From: Bolinopsis microptera
Lineage: Eukaryota; Ctenophora; Tentaculata; Lobata; Bolinopsidae
NCBI RefSeq assembly: GCF_026151205.1
Contig: NC_087082.1
Coordinates: forward strand, 15,285,365 to 15,349,364
Length of the DNA: 64,000 nt
Reading direction: 5' to 3'
Below, piece by piece: positions 11,952-23,960 of the stretch (position 1 is its first letter; each line of letters starts with the position of its first letter). Made by a program: the position numbers and the translations under genes. Below the pieces are notes generated by a model. That model did not search any database. It saw only the letters and a program-made list of their open reading frames with translations, and had not been told where the DNA came from.

Positions 11952-12946
11952 GAATATTTTGGATATAATCTTCTGTATTTTATTTAAATGATTTAAAGCC
12001 GTCCCATTTTCGCTGTACTGACCCGTGCAGAATTCACTCACGGAAACTTGACCCTCACACGGCATTAACCATTTGGGATATATTTCAGAAACACTCCTCC
12101 CTGTTATTGTTTGTAATTTTGTCATTTTTGACCAGTTTGCATGCTGTTAAATTATAATTGTATGCCTTGGGTATTAATTATTATCTCTTCTCCCTTTCTT
12201 AGAAAACCGGGAAATTTCTCTAGGTTTGCGAGATGTTTTATTCATTTTAAGGGAAACATTCATTCTTACGTATAAAATAGTCCCGCACTTTTTCGTGGAT
12301 TTGAAATCCTCCCATAAATCATAAATGAATCACTGCTAAATTGTTTGCTACACTCTTTCGCACAATGTCAAAAGCAATTAACGAAAAAGCATTGCAGATC
12401 ATCAAGTTTTTGACCGTCCTATTTCTATTGTATGGTTCTTAGATAATTGAGTCATATTTTATTTAAAATAATGTATTATGCATCTGGTTTTTATTGTAGT
12501 TGTTTGATTTACAAGTTCAACAATGAGTCGATTTTGATAATGAGCAAATGCTTTTAAAAAAACAAAATTAATTTATTTAAAAACTACAACACACATCTTA
12601 ACATCTATAACCCATTACCAAAATCAATAACAAAACACTCAAGAACAAAATTGGGATCGTTAAAAGAGATTCAAAGATCGGATACAATTCGTAGATACAT
12701 ATTTCAATTCTCTTCCGGCACAAACAATACCCGACATTTTAAATTCAAAGTTAACAAATTTTATAGGGTCCTCGAATAATCGGTCAGTATCAGTATCATC
12801 TACCTGACCTTACATTATCCAGCACCTGACATTATCGAAATAATTCGATCTGACATATTTTCGGTAAATATTCGTCTAAAACGCATATCTAAATCTGTGT
12901 TCAATTCTTCGAAATATCCTGAAAGACGGACAACAAACCCACGTAT
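11952..12946. other. Intergenic region between convergent genes
   Basis: This separates the stop of the plus-strand ANGEL gene from the stop of the minus-strand Ig-type gene. No exon was recognised. A candidate minus-strand polyadenylation signal (AATAAA, read as tttatt at 12572-12577) lies about 370 bases past the Ig gene's stop. Confidence 0.6.
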
Positions 12947-15083
12947 TCAACCGTCCACCAGATTGTACGAGTCACTGACTACCACCTGAGTTCCGTTCAA
13001 ACTTGCAGCCGGTTTTACTTCCTCCTCCAGATTGTACGCCTCAACAGTGTTGTCATTCAGTGGGAAATGGTAGCCTTTCTCCTTTCTCCTACTCTTCTTT
13101 ATAAAGTGTATTAATATGAGAATCGTGGTGATTACCACCAGCCCACCAATACCAATCAAGATCATGATGGGCAGTGTGAATATGTTGCTAGGGGCGTGTT
13201 TCGCTGTCATGGTTACTGGACCGGTTGCTGAGGAGCAGGAGGCTTTGCACTTTACCGAGTCTGTTTCCAGCTGAATAAAGCAGGGGTTAATGTTTAACTC
13301 TATTATATAAGAGAGGAATTACATCCTCTTTGTAAACTTGCCGCAGATTTCAGCCACAGATTTCAACACCTTACGATCTTAGAGGTCAACTTCAAATGAG
13401 AACACTAGATGTAATAATACACCTTTTTTAGGCACTAAATTTTCGTATTATGAGCATGGTCACCGTCACTACACGCCCTATATTGGTCTACGAGCATGCA
13501 ATTACAATCTATACATTCAATAACCGACACCCTGACTCAGCAAGCTCTGTATTATTAACGGGAGTTGTGCTTATACCGTGCAAACCTGGAGCTACTACCC
13601 GATTAATTAACACTAGAGTGCTGAGTGTCAATAAGGTCACGGAGCAGTTTTCTAGAGTAAAGCTAACGGTAATTCCTGGAATAGAACACAGTTATTGACC
13701 ACTTTTAAGTCACATGACAACAACTAAATTGGTTATTGACAACACACTAGCGAAACATTCTTGTATTTCCATAAAGTTGGCGCGGTAGCCATCAATTAAT
13801 TTAGCAAATCGCTGCAACGAGTTATAGAATTAGAAACAAGTCCACAGTTAATTTCAAAACCCCGAAATTTTCAATTCCATTATCCTATTAAATCGTCACA
13901 AAAACCTCCTAGTCACAGCGAGTACTCACAATGAGTGTTGAAGTCTGGTAAACATTGATGGTAGTAGAGTTCTCTAAACCATTTACCCATACACTCATGT
14001 TACACGAAGTATAGATAAGCGGGTCCGCCTCCACGTGGCAAATTATCAATCCGCCGGTATTCCTGCAATAATTGTAATTATTGGAGAATAACATCACCAT
14101 TATTATAATCATCAGCTCTTCCAAAGATAATGGGAATCCAGTTATGTCGTGGCACTATTTACAATTTTCTACAATTGACGGAAAGATTAAACACAATACG
14201 AATACGATATAATGTATAACACCTACGTAAGCACAAGCTCTGCTACATTTACAGCCTCTTCTTCTACCACTATTGGAACCTTTGCAACATTATCACTCTC
14301 AGTCCCTTCCTCAAAAGGTCCTGTCGTCTTGTCCTCAGTGTTTACCATCGGCCTGGGTCGGTTAGCGTCGTCAATCTTTTCAACTTCTACATCTTCCTCT
14401 ATAAAACCATCTTCATCTTCCTTCCCTAGTTTGGAGGACGCTGGTGCTTCTTTATCTTGGTCGGGGATCTCCTCCTTCTTTTCCTCCTCCTCTATCTCGT
14501 CTTCTTCAGCTGGTGCATCATCCACCTCAGGTTCACTAACGTCACCCTCTGGGATGTCTGGTAGTGTTTCGTCTTCGGTAAATGAATCTTCTAAATCCCC
14601 TTCTGCACTTTCATCGTCTGCAGTTTCACCATCTGGCTTGACATCTGTACTTTCACCATATGACTCAATATCTGTACTTTCTGCACCATCTGTCTCAACA
14701 TCTGTACTTTCACCACCTGTCTCAACATCTGTACTTTCACCACCTGTCTCCACATCTGTACTATAACCAGTCTCAACATCTGTACTTTCACCACCTGTCT
14801 CAACATCTGCACTTTCACCACCTGTTTCACTTTCACCTGCTACAGTCTCTTCGGGTCCAGAATCAGGTAAAGGATCAGGTGCAGGATCAGGTAAAGCCTG
14901 GATAACATAGGGCCCTTCACTGGGAATGTCGTCAAAGGACGCCTCTGAGGACAAAGGATTTGTGATCACCCCAAATTCAGAAGGAGTTGTAGGAACCTCT
15001 CCCCCGTCTCCCCTTACTTCCAGTAGTAAGAGCAACACGTGAAGGAGGAGAACAATCCGCATGTGGTCAAGATAAGCGGTCAC
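12947..15083 (-). CDS. Type I membrane protein: acidic repeat stalk, one Ig-like domain
   Basis: Three exons join in phase: 15083-14227, 14062-13930 and 13270-12947 (stop at 12947-12949), giving 437 aa. A signal peptide (MRIVLLLHVLLLLLEVRG) starts at the second Met (15062). Residues ~26-285 are a Glu/Asp/Ser/Thr/Pro-rich stalk with 8-9-residue repeats (ETGGESTDV type), likely extended and glycosylated. Residues ~286-350 form one Ig-like domain: strand B Cys in LIICHVEA, strand F pair in VKCKASC, and an N-glycosylation site. A hydrophobic helix (~360-385) and a 50-residue tail with KKSRRK and YNLV follow. The last two exons match the phases and Cys pattern of the neighbour at 17290-21068, so the two are paralogues. 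The role is probably surface recognition or adhesion; the ligand is unknown. Confidence 0.87.
14640..14830 (-). repeat. 27-bp coding repeat in the acidic stalk
   Basis: About seven imperfect copies of a 24-27 bp unit encode ETGGESTDV-like residues. The period is a multiple of three, so copy changes keep the frame. This suggests stalk length may vary between alleles. Confidence 0.85.
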
Positions 15084-17289
15084 TAAAAAGGGTACAAAGT
15101 TGTGTTAACCGATCCGGCAGAGGCAAAGAGTTCAAAGAAAAATGTAAGTTATTGGATTACAGTAGTCGTGAGTGCGAGCCCTTGTAAGCCTAATCGGTAC
15201 AATGACCTATCCTGGATCACAGAAGTTTCTGTTTATCAACACAACATCAGCAAAAGTTCAACGTTGACTATCATTCAATACACATATCATTACGAACACA
15301 TTTTCTATTCAGCTGGCCATTAATTAAATTTAGCTGGGTAGGTTCTTAGCCTCATTGAATGTAAGATAGTTTGTAATACTCTAGGAAGTTATTTTTAGCC
15401 CCATAAAGTTGGACCCTGTTCTGCCAGGCACCCTAACAGTACAGGTATCTTAAAATGTAAATGTGATTTGTGATCTCAATCACTCACTTTAACTTTACGT
15501 AAAGCTACGGCACAAAGCACAGAGAGAACAGTTGAGCCGGCACCATGGTATACAATATGACGAGCTGCAGACGAGTAATATATACTTATGACAAGGAAGA
15601 AGAATAAGAGTCAAAGAGTGTCCCAAACTTGATGATGTAAGCTTAGGCAGGAGTGTGTGAATTAGGAATGAATTTCTAATGATACGGAGAAAGTCACGAA
15701 CCACCGCAAACCCGGATATTGTTCCTGACAGTGTCTCCACAGATCATATCATCATGCAAAGTAAGTGTCATGCCAAATTGAGTATGTACAACGAACATAC
15801 TAAACATACCGATCCTAATACGGCCGAAAGAATCCTATCTATTGTACTCCGAAATAGAACTTATCAAATAAATAGAATTACTGTAAGTATAGAACTGTAA
15901 AGTATAAACTGAAAGTATAAAACTGTAAAGTATACAGCTTTAAGGTACAACTGTAAAGTATACAACTTTAAGTATTCAATTTTAAGTGTAACATAATATG
16001 CGACTTAATATAATAATAACATGTGGACTTTACTAAGGTCAAATCTTTAATTAAATCTGAATTGTACACGTTGATATGATGGGTGTTGACGTTAAGTTTC
16101 CTCCCTTACGAATGAGTCATTTACGTAACTTTCCAACCATTACCCACATCTACGGCAGAGTTGTAAATTAATTACGTTAAGCTAAAAGTGGCATCTTTGA
16201 CATTGTGTGTTACTTCATAGTAGAATTAAATAAGAGAACTGTAAGTGCAAGAAGGCAGGAAAACTAGGTTAAATGATGAAGCTTAAAATAGCATGGAAAA
16301 GATTAAACAGATTTGTGATAATGGCTGTTTGTGGAGGTAACTTAATCTACAGTAAAACGTCGAATTCCGGTGTCATTTGCATATAAGAGGTGTCATCGCC
16401 ATTCGCCATTCATTCGGATTATACGGAATTTCATTGGTCGTGAGTTGTAAGTTTTATCGATACTATGAGAAATGAAACCACAATAGTTTTTGTAGTAAAA
16501 TAAATGTTCAGTATAAATATAGTCCACATTAAAATTGCGTAAAATATAAAATTTACTATGTAGTCAATTAGCACTTAAAAAGCTTCACTGGTGGGATCGT
16601 GACTTGAATAATATTTCCAGAATATTATCTAATGTACACATTGTAATGATATATTATTCTACGCTAGTTATAATAGGAATTTAAAATTAACTACTCTCCG
16701 AATAAGGTAACTAAGGGGTTGTGTTGGGGGAAACCATGAACCTTCACTTTAAATTTAAAAACAAGATTAAAATTTCAAAAGAAAAAAAAATAGATTAAAA
16801 CATTCAGCTTAATACTATGAGCAATCAATCTTATTTGATTAAAAATTATCATCGAACTGCTGCAGTCCCATATCATTTCCATTTTATTTCCCACCCTACC
16901 CTGCCCCAAAGATTTGTGTGATTTAATGCATTAACCGAACTATCTGATAAAATCCACTGTTGAACAAATGGATGAGGTCATAGAAACGTCGAAAAGAACA
17001 TTGAACATCAATAATTAAACATCCGAGCACTGATGGCCAGCTGTATTTCGTCCAATCTTGATCTCAACTCAAGATACACCTGACTATTACATATTATTCT
17101 TAAATAAATCATTCTCCTATTTCATTCGGTTCATTTCAGTTTCAAGCATGCTGATATAGGCATCACAATGTCCAGTTCTCTGATATCAAAGTTGATCATC
17201 ACAGTACGGACAAACTCAACAAACAAGCAGCGTGGGATCAAGCGAACATGTGTCGGAAAAGAGCTGATAATATCTAGTTCCAGAATGTT
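15084..17289. other. Intergenic region between the two Ig-type genes
   Basis: AT-rich, with no exon recognised on either strand. A degenerate repeat built on aactgtaaagtata lies at 15885-15990. The upstream regulatory region of the 12947-15083 gene must be at its low end, but no promoter motif stands out. Confidence 0.55.
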
Positions 17290-20200
17290 CTATATCCTAA
17301 GGAATGGTTTCTGATTATAGTTATTGGAGGCTCCACTCGAGGATATATCATCTTTGCTCCTCATATCTATCTTATTGTTGGTGCGGGCGAAGTTGGGGTC
17401 GACGAAGCTGTCATCCAGGCTGCCTTCGTCCATATCTCTAAACTCCTTGACATCAGCATCATCACCATCTACCTCTTCAATAGGAACATCCGCCTGCACA
17501 CCTGATAACCGGTAACTGCTCAGCTTGTTGGTATCTACCGCAAAGTTCTTTTTCAACCGCATGTTGATCTGATAGCCGTACTTTTCTTTGAATCCGAACT
17601 TGTGCCAAAGGACACAGCAAAGAATGATGATGATGATGAGGATGATGAGGATGATACAGAAGATCACCATTATGTAGAGGGTTCTGTTGATCTCCATGTC
17701 TGTGACTGGTAGGGTTATGAAATCTTCTCCGATTTGACAGGCTGCTTCACATCGTACTTGTTGGATGTTTATCTGTAAAACAGTTCTGGTGAGCTTACGC
17801 TACTGATTATTAATAATAATTAATGATATGAAATATGTCACCCTCGTGGCACTTAACACAATTAGTCCGGATCTACATGTACCTAGTACCTAATAATTTG
17901 CTAATACCTATCTACATTAAATCACTCCGAATTAATTAAAACATCATCACTAATTATAATCTCCTTATCTTTACCCACCTTTCCATACGGATGTTCAAGT
18001 ACGGGGGAAAGACCTTCAGCAACTTTCTTATCTTTAAAGAAGATAGTGAGTGCGCATCTTCCTTGCGTGTCTGAGTTGGTGCAGACCACCTTCTTTCCCT
18101 TGAACCTGGCACAGAATGCTTGTTAAGTTATCAGCGGGCACAACTTTATTAAAGGTACTCTATATGGTATACTCTCTGGTACACGATATGGCACACTCTA
18201 TGGTACACACTATGGTACACGCTATGGTACACTCTCTGGTACATGCTATGGTACTTAAGAGTGTTTGCGAGAGTAATCGTGAGTAGTTATTACGAGTTGT
18301 AAATAGTAGTATTAAGCATTTAGGGGTTGTTAAAAGTAATTGAAAGTAATAGAGAATATCAAGGTGACTAATATGGTAGTCAAGAGTATAATCACGAATA
18401 ATAAAGAGTTGTTACAGCTACTTACTCTACTGCTACCCTAGCAACTGCTACCCTAGCAACTGTTAACATGGTAACTACTACTTACTCTACGGTGGTCTGT
18501 GGTCGTGTCTCCGAGATGAAAGTAAAGTGGTTCGTGTTGTTACACATGAAGACAGAATCTGCAGTTATCTAAGGGGGATGCTATGGTTAGTAGTGTTATA
18601 GTGTTCTGTGTTATGTGTTAATGTGTTAGTGTTAATGTGTTAGTGTTAATGTGTTAGTGTTAATGTGTTAGTGTTAATGTGTTAGTGTGTGTTATGTGTT
18701 AATGTGTTAGTGTTATGGTACACCTGGAAACATATTTCCAACCTTGACACCCGTTACTAGAACTATGGTATATATATATTATATTTTGGTAAGGTGTAAG
18801 GACCGACATTTTTACAATATTTCTTGTTAGGGAGGCTGTTTAACACTCGAGATGAAACTAACCTTTCTTTCTTTGATTGGATATATGGCCTGCTGTCGGC
18901 CGACCATGTAGAATATGGAACTTTTGTAAGGTCCTGTCATTTTCTCCAATATTTTAGTTTCTTCCCTTACCTGGAAAAACAAAGAGTGTGATTAAAAATA
19001 ACACGAAATTATGACTGTCTTTGAAATCTGAGTTTTGTAACCCCAGATTGACAAACCAACACTTAATATGAAAGATTAAGAGTAACAATAAGCTATAAAG
19101 TGAAGTGAACGTGTAACTCACAACTTTGTCGATGCAGATTACTTTGCTGTTCTGCCAGATGGATGCTTCCTGTGCTTCCTCCTCAGGCCTTTCCTTCACC
19201 AGGTATAAGTATTGTCCGTTACAACCGTATCTTGCTTCGTCTGCGTCCACAAGCTAAGGGACATTTTCCAGATCATTTGTTGATAATATTGTGCGATCAT
19301 CGAAATCTGCACTAAACAAAGAATCGCAGCTTTATTCTACAATCTACAGCACATGACCCATTATGCCCGGAAAGGTCAAAAATCAGTACTTGAAAGTTGA
19401 AACACAAATCCCACCTTGTAAACACTGGTAACTGTAGACTCCGTGTCTACATCATAGAACTGTGCATTTTCTTGCCTGACCCCATTCTTGGTCCAGAATA
19501 TCCTGCTTTTAATCTCCTTGGCTCCCTCACAGTGCAGTTCAGCCCTCCCCTGGGCTACAAGCACCTCAGAGGGAATATACCCCGCTCTGGCGATTTCGAA
19601 CTCAACTGAAAGTGTGGTGGTACTGTTAGGATGCTGTATAGGTGGTGATTATTTTATGCCTTTATGACGTGCAGGTGGTCATGGTGATCATTCGGTGAAA
19701 TATAACATTTACTTTTGAATGTTCGCTTAATGATTGTAGAACAAATAATACATATTTTGAATAATATTGAGGTCCGAAACTCTTAACGGCATGAGACTCT
19801 CACGCCTTAGAGTCCGGACCCCGTGGAAAATAGCGATATTTTTGAAAACCTTAAAATATTTCACTACTATTGATAATGATAAACGTATTACATGCTATAT
19901 AAGGATTAATCATAAAATTATTATTTTGGGAGTAAAGTTTCATCATGCAAATCATTTGATTTGGGTACACAGAATATGCAACAATTAAAAGTCTTTTAAC
20001 TTATTTAATGTGCTATATATGGATACCGAGAGTAGATTACCATGTTACCATGTTACCAGGTTACCAGGTTACCAGGTTACCAGGTTACCAGGTTACCAGG
20101 TTACCAGGTTACCAGGTTACCAGGTTTAACTTATTTAATGTGCTATATATGGATACCGAGAGTAGATTGAAATCAGAAAGATTCTTCAACGTACAATAAT

Positions 20201-21068
20201 TGTACGTTTATAATGTACGTACAATAATTGTACATTTATAATGTACGTACAATTATTGTTCGTCGTACATATAATAAAAGAGGCATTTTCTGGAGATAAA
20301 ACACTCGATAAATCAAGAAAAGGGTAGCTAGCAAATCAAGTATTTCGTGCATTCATGCAGGTAAAGAATAGAGAACAAAGATACTATAAAAATCTCGAGT
20401 CTATAACATGAATCACAGTTGATCATCATGCCAAACATTGAAACAAGACAATTTCAAAAACAAAAAACTTCAGATCAGACAAGATTATTCCAAAAAATAT
20501 ATTGGGGACAATTCCACCGTACATTTCATCGACCAGGATATATTTCCCACGTTTCATGAGTTGCAGTTCAATGTTCATGCAGCAAACAGCCGGTATCATA
20601 GATAACAAGTGCGGTTTTAATACTGTGTTAAACATACTGTTCCTATACTGATGCTATACCTGGCACTAAAGGGACCGATATATCATTAAAGTTATTTAGG
20701 AGTGGTGGATCACCAATTTCGGCAATTTCTTCATCCTCAACGGATGTTTCGGGGTCATTTTGAGCTGAAACTATAGGGATTTTGTAGGCTTTAAAAGAAA
20801 ACTGTAGTCACTGGATAGAATAATGAAAGTGCTACAAATCAATTTTAAAGTAAACGTGGCTTTTTGCCGTAGAATTGCCAACAGCAAAGTGAAAAACCCA
20901 GATAAAATAATCACTCAAAACACCACGCGGCCAAACTGCCAAAGCTTGACAAATCCAAAGCGGTTGCTTGTGGCAGCGCTGCACGTTGGATTGTGCGCTG
21001 CTTGACTTACCTTGTAGATAGCAGAGGGTTTGTAACACCAATAGACTGAAACAAAATCTCCCTAACAT
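17290..21068 (-). CDS. Type I membrane receptor with three Ig-like domains
   Basis: Eight exons join in phase: 21068-21011, 20788-20660, 19605-19415, 19253-19122, 18970-18863, 18568-18486, 18105-17979 and 17772-17290. The product is 436 aa. A signal peptide (MLGRFCFSLLVLQTLCYLQ) leads to an acidic linker. Ig1: AELHC (Cys 88), IFWTKNG (Trp 100), ARYGC (Cys 137). Ig2: KVIC (166) and DSVFMC (215), with Tyr in place of the core Trp. Ig3: KKVVC (242) and VRCEAAC (284/288). A hydrophobic helix (~307-330) and a ~105-residue acidic tail follow; I see no canonical ITIM. Domains 1 and 2 are each split between exons. The 3' exons parallel the neighbour at 12947-15083. It probably mediates cell-surface recognition or adhesion. 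Invertebrate allorecognition receptors share this layout, but nothing here proves that role. Confidence 0.9.
18164..18256. repeat. 12-bp minisatellite in Ig-receptor intron
   Basis: About seven copies of a ggtacacgctat-like unit lie just upstream (gene sense) of the exon at 17979-18105. Confidence 0.85.
18598..18716. repeat. 14-bp repeat (gtgttagtgttaat) in Ig-receptor intron
   Basis: About seven copies, some truncated, lie between the exons at 18486-18568 and 18863-18970. Confidence 0.85.
19996..20168. repeat. 8-bp minisatellite (gttaccag) between 43-bp direct repeats
   Basis: About ten copies of gttaccag (20040-20125) are flanked on both sides by the same 43-44 bp sequence, starting tttaacttatttaatgtgct and ending gagagtagatt. 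The feature sits in the intron between exons 2 and 3 of the three-Ig receptor. Confidence 0.92.
20190..20272. repeat. Palindrome-rich repeat (gtacaataattgtac)
   Basis: Three copies of a ~29-bp unit each contain a self-complementary gtacaataattgtac or close variant. The copies can form AT-rich hairpins or a cruciform. Confidence 0.8.
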
Positions 21069-21985
21069 ACCCTCTTCTAAATAATGAGAAATTATCAGAT
21101 TATATGTTTAACATTTTTATTATATATTATCATATATATTATTATATATTATCAGATATGTTTAACATTTTGTCGGATATTTTTAGATCAGATTAATGAA
21201 ATTAATGAAAGATCTCAGTCGCCAATTTCACCTGAAAAATCTTCAAGTAGAAGAAGCTCAATTAAGTAATATAAACATTATACGTATAAAGCCGTAGTAA
21301 ATCCACACGATTTAAATCATCACTCCTAAGTCATAGCTCACGACGAAGTCTCTAGATAGATAATGAATATTCAAACCCACAATTCGTTACAAACCAGTCA
21401 CTTTACTGAGATAACACCAGACAACAAAAGATAAAGAGATAAGGAGTAAAAGGCCTGCCAACAGCACCGCCCAACAACATATTAATGCAGTCATGAGAGG
21501 AGAATCACTAAAAGACTGCAGCTAATACTGGGCACATGCTGCTATAATACGTGATACTATCGTCATGGGCTGGTGTGTGTATTGTATTGTACTAGGTGGA
21601 TGTTAGAGTGTTAGATTAGGTGTAGGGTTGCAGGAGAGAGCTCTTCACAATCCTGAACTCAAACACGCGCTAACGTTCTAATTAAGATTGAGAACTGTGG
21701 GGTCTCATACTTGCGGTCAACTCAATGTGAACTGAAGTGGAGAAATGAGAGTATTGAGACGAGTTTACTAAGGTTAAACAGGGTCGTTAACACCCAGTTA
21801 AAGGCCAGTTAAAGCTCATTAATTTGTGGTGAAGTGCAGGACGGACCGAGCTCTCTGCTCACTCTCTGTCATCAGCAGTAGTCTGTTACCACCTCCCAAT
21901 CTACAGTACACTTCAGTTGTATCCTGCATGAGCTGCTGGGTTGTGGTCTAATGACTCGACTAAACAAACTGGATCCCCACAAAAA
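21069..21985. other. Upstream region of the three-Ig receptor gene: no gene seen
   Basis: No exon was recognised. It should contain the minus-strand promoter of the receptor gene at its left end, but I can define no motif. AT-rich near 21100-21200 (tatata-type). Confidence 0.5.
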
Positions 21986-22842
21986 TGGCAGCTCACAACG
22001 TGTTTTAGATACGTAAAACGACAGCTCACAACGTGTTTCAGATACGTAAAACGACAGCTCACAACGTGTTTCAGATACGTAAAACGACAGCTCACAACCT
22101 GTTTTAGATACGTAAAACGACAGCTCACAACGTGTTTTAGATACGCAAAACGGCAGCTCACAACGTGTTTTAGATACGTAAAACGACAGCTCACAACGTG
22201 TTTCAGATACGTAAAACGACAGCTCACAACGTGTTTTAGATACGCAAAACGACAGCTCACAACGTGTTTCAGATACGTAAAACGACAGCTCACAACGTGT
22301 TTTAGATACGCAAAACGGCAGCTCACAACGTGTTTTAGATACGCAAACGACAGCTCACAACGTGTTTCAGATACGTAAAACGACAGCTCACAACCTGTTT
22401 TAGATACGTAAAACGACAGCTCACAACGTGTTTCAGATACGTAAAACGACAGCTCACAACGTGTTTTAGATACGCAAAACGACAGCTCACAACCTGTTTC
22501 AGATACGCAAAACGACAGCTCACAACGTGTTTCAGATACGTAAAACGACAGCTCACAACGTGTTTTAGATACGCAAAACGACAGCTCACAACCTGTTTCA
22601 GATACGTAAAACGACAGCTCACAACGTGTTTCAGATACGCAAAACGACAGCTCACAACCTGTTTTAGATACGCAAAACGACAGCTCACAAGGTGTTTTAG
22701 ATACGTAAAACGACAACTCACAACGTGTTTTAGATACGCAAACGACAGCTCACAACGTGTTTTAGATACGTAAAACGACAGCTCACAACCTGTTTTAGAT
22801 ACGTAAAACGACAGCTCACAACGTGTTTCAGATACGCAAAAC
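21986..22842. repeat. 33-bp minisatellite, about 26 copies
   Basis: Unit of 33 bp around cagctcacaacgtgtttcag and atacgtaaaacga. Copies differ at c/t, g/c and gta/gca positions. Because 33 is 11 codons and has no stop in several frames, it gives long open frames on both strands (up to 267 codons). Occasional one-base deletions break these frames, so I treat them as repeat translation rather than genes. Confidence 0.95.
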
Positions 22843-23180
22843 TACAACTAACACCCTGATCAGCAGTGTTCTAAAACAGCAGTTTCAGATATTTCTCACG
22901 TTCTACACCAAAAGTACTGAACAGATCATCAAGTATCCCTGCTTGTTTTCAGTTTTCAGACATATAACACAACAACAAGGTATAATTACAGTAGACGACC
23001 AACAGCTGGCAGTGATGAGAGGGTGGGTTGACAGACGATAACGAATATAACTACTACCTGGGAATGTTTGTCAACTCGTGGCAGAACTATTGTGAGTAGT
23101 CATTGTAGTGACCATATGTTGTGTTCTGTAAGCTATTGTGAGTAGTCATTGTAGTGACAATATGTAGTGTTCTGTAAGAT
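22843..23180. other. Gap between arrays: nothing recognised
   Basis: A plus-strand frame is open to 23041, but it is continuous with the 33-bp array and resembles no family I know. A 50-bp direct repeat (agctattgtgagtagtcattgtagtgac...) occurs near 23085 and 23132. Confidence 0.5.
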
Positions 23181-23186
23181 AAGTAA

Positions 23187-23305
23187 TCGTGAGTAATGTG
23201 TGAGTAATGTGTGAGTAATGTGTGAGTAATGTGTGAGTAATGTGTGAGTAATCGTGAGTAATGTGTGAGTAATCGTGAGTAATGTGTGAGTAATCGTGAG
23301 TAATG
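23187..23305. repeat. gtgagtaatgt-type short tandem repeat
   Basis: About ten copies of a 10-12 bp unit (gtgagtaat plus gt or cg). Confidence 0.9.
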
Positions 23306-23812
23306 GCCAGTTGCTGTGTCCATTAGTTATGGATGTTTTACTTGGTTTATGCTACGTTTACCTAATCATTATCTCGATCTGGCGGGAGAAATGGCGCTGG
23401 TAACCGATCAGCAGAAAAACTCATGAATACACCAGAACTATACAAAATATTAAGTTCGGGTATATTCTGGACAATATACCAGGACAACACAGTATTACGT
23501 GGGTCTGAGTAGTGCGTAACGAGACCATATACCTGTTTACAGCATCTGAGTAGAGACACAGAAGACTAATGATTACCTCATTACCTCGTGCAGGGTTGTT
23601 ATTGACTACAAACGGTACAGAGTCCATTACCGATAATAAATAATACCGCAAAGTACAGCATATAGTTAGCTAGACGTCTAGATTCTAGAACCAATAATAT
23701 GGACTATACCTTTGTACCAGGATCGCTCTTATCTTACAGAAGTCAGAACCAGAACAATACATGACTGGTGGGGAAACGTTCTAATAACGAAGCGACAGAG
23801 ACACTCGGGAGT

Positions 23813-23960
23813 AAGGAATATATACCAGGAATAAAGGAATATATACCAGGAATAAAGGAATATATACCAGGAATAAAGGAATATATACCAGGAATAAAGG
23901 AATATACACCAAGTATAAAGGAGTATATACCAGGAATAAAGGAATATATACCAGGAATAA
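23813..23960. repeat. 21-bp minisatellite, seven copies
   Basis: Unit ggaataaaggaatatatacc plus one base. Period 21 keeps frames open on both strands. Translations (KEYIPGI and the antisense equivalent) are repeat artefacts. Confidence 0.93.

Noticed and set aside
14212..14766. 184-codon Ser/Thr-rich plus-strand frame
   Set aside because: It is the antisense shadow of the acidic stalk exon, which has a signal peptide and in-phase splicing.
18863..18933. Alternative reading of this exon from an internal acceptor at 18933
   Set aside because: It fits phase with the exon at 17979-18105, but the acceptor is poor. Adding the exon at 18486-18568 gives a consistent full-length frame with a proper Ig strand F.
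21913..22721. 267-codon minus-strand frame
   Set aside because: It translates the 33-bp minisatellite, and parallel frames exist on the other strand.
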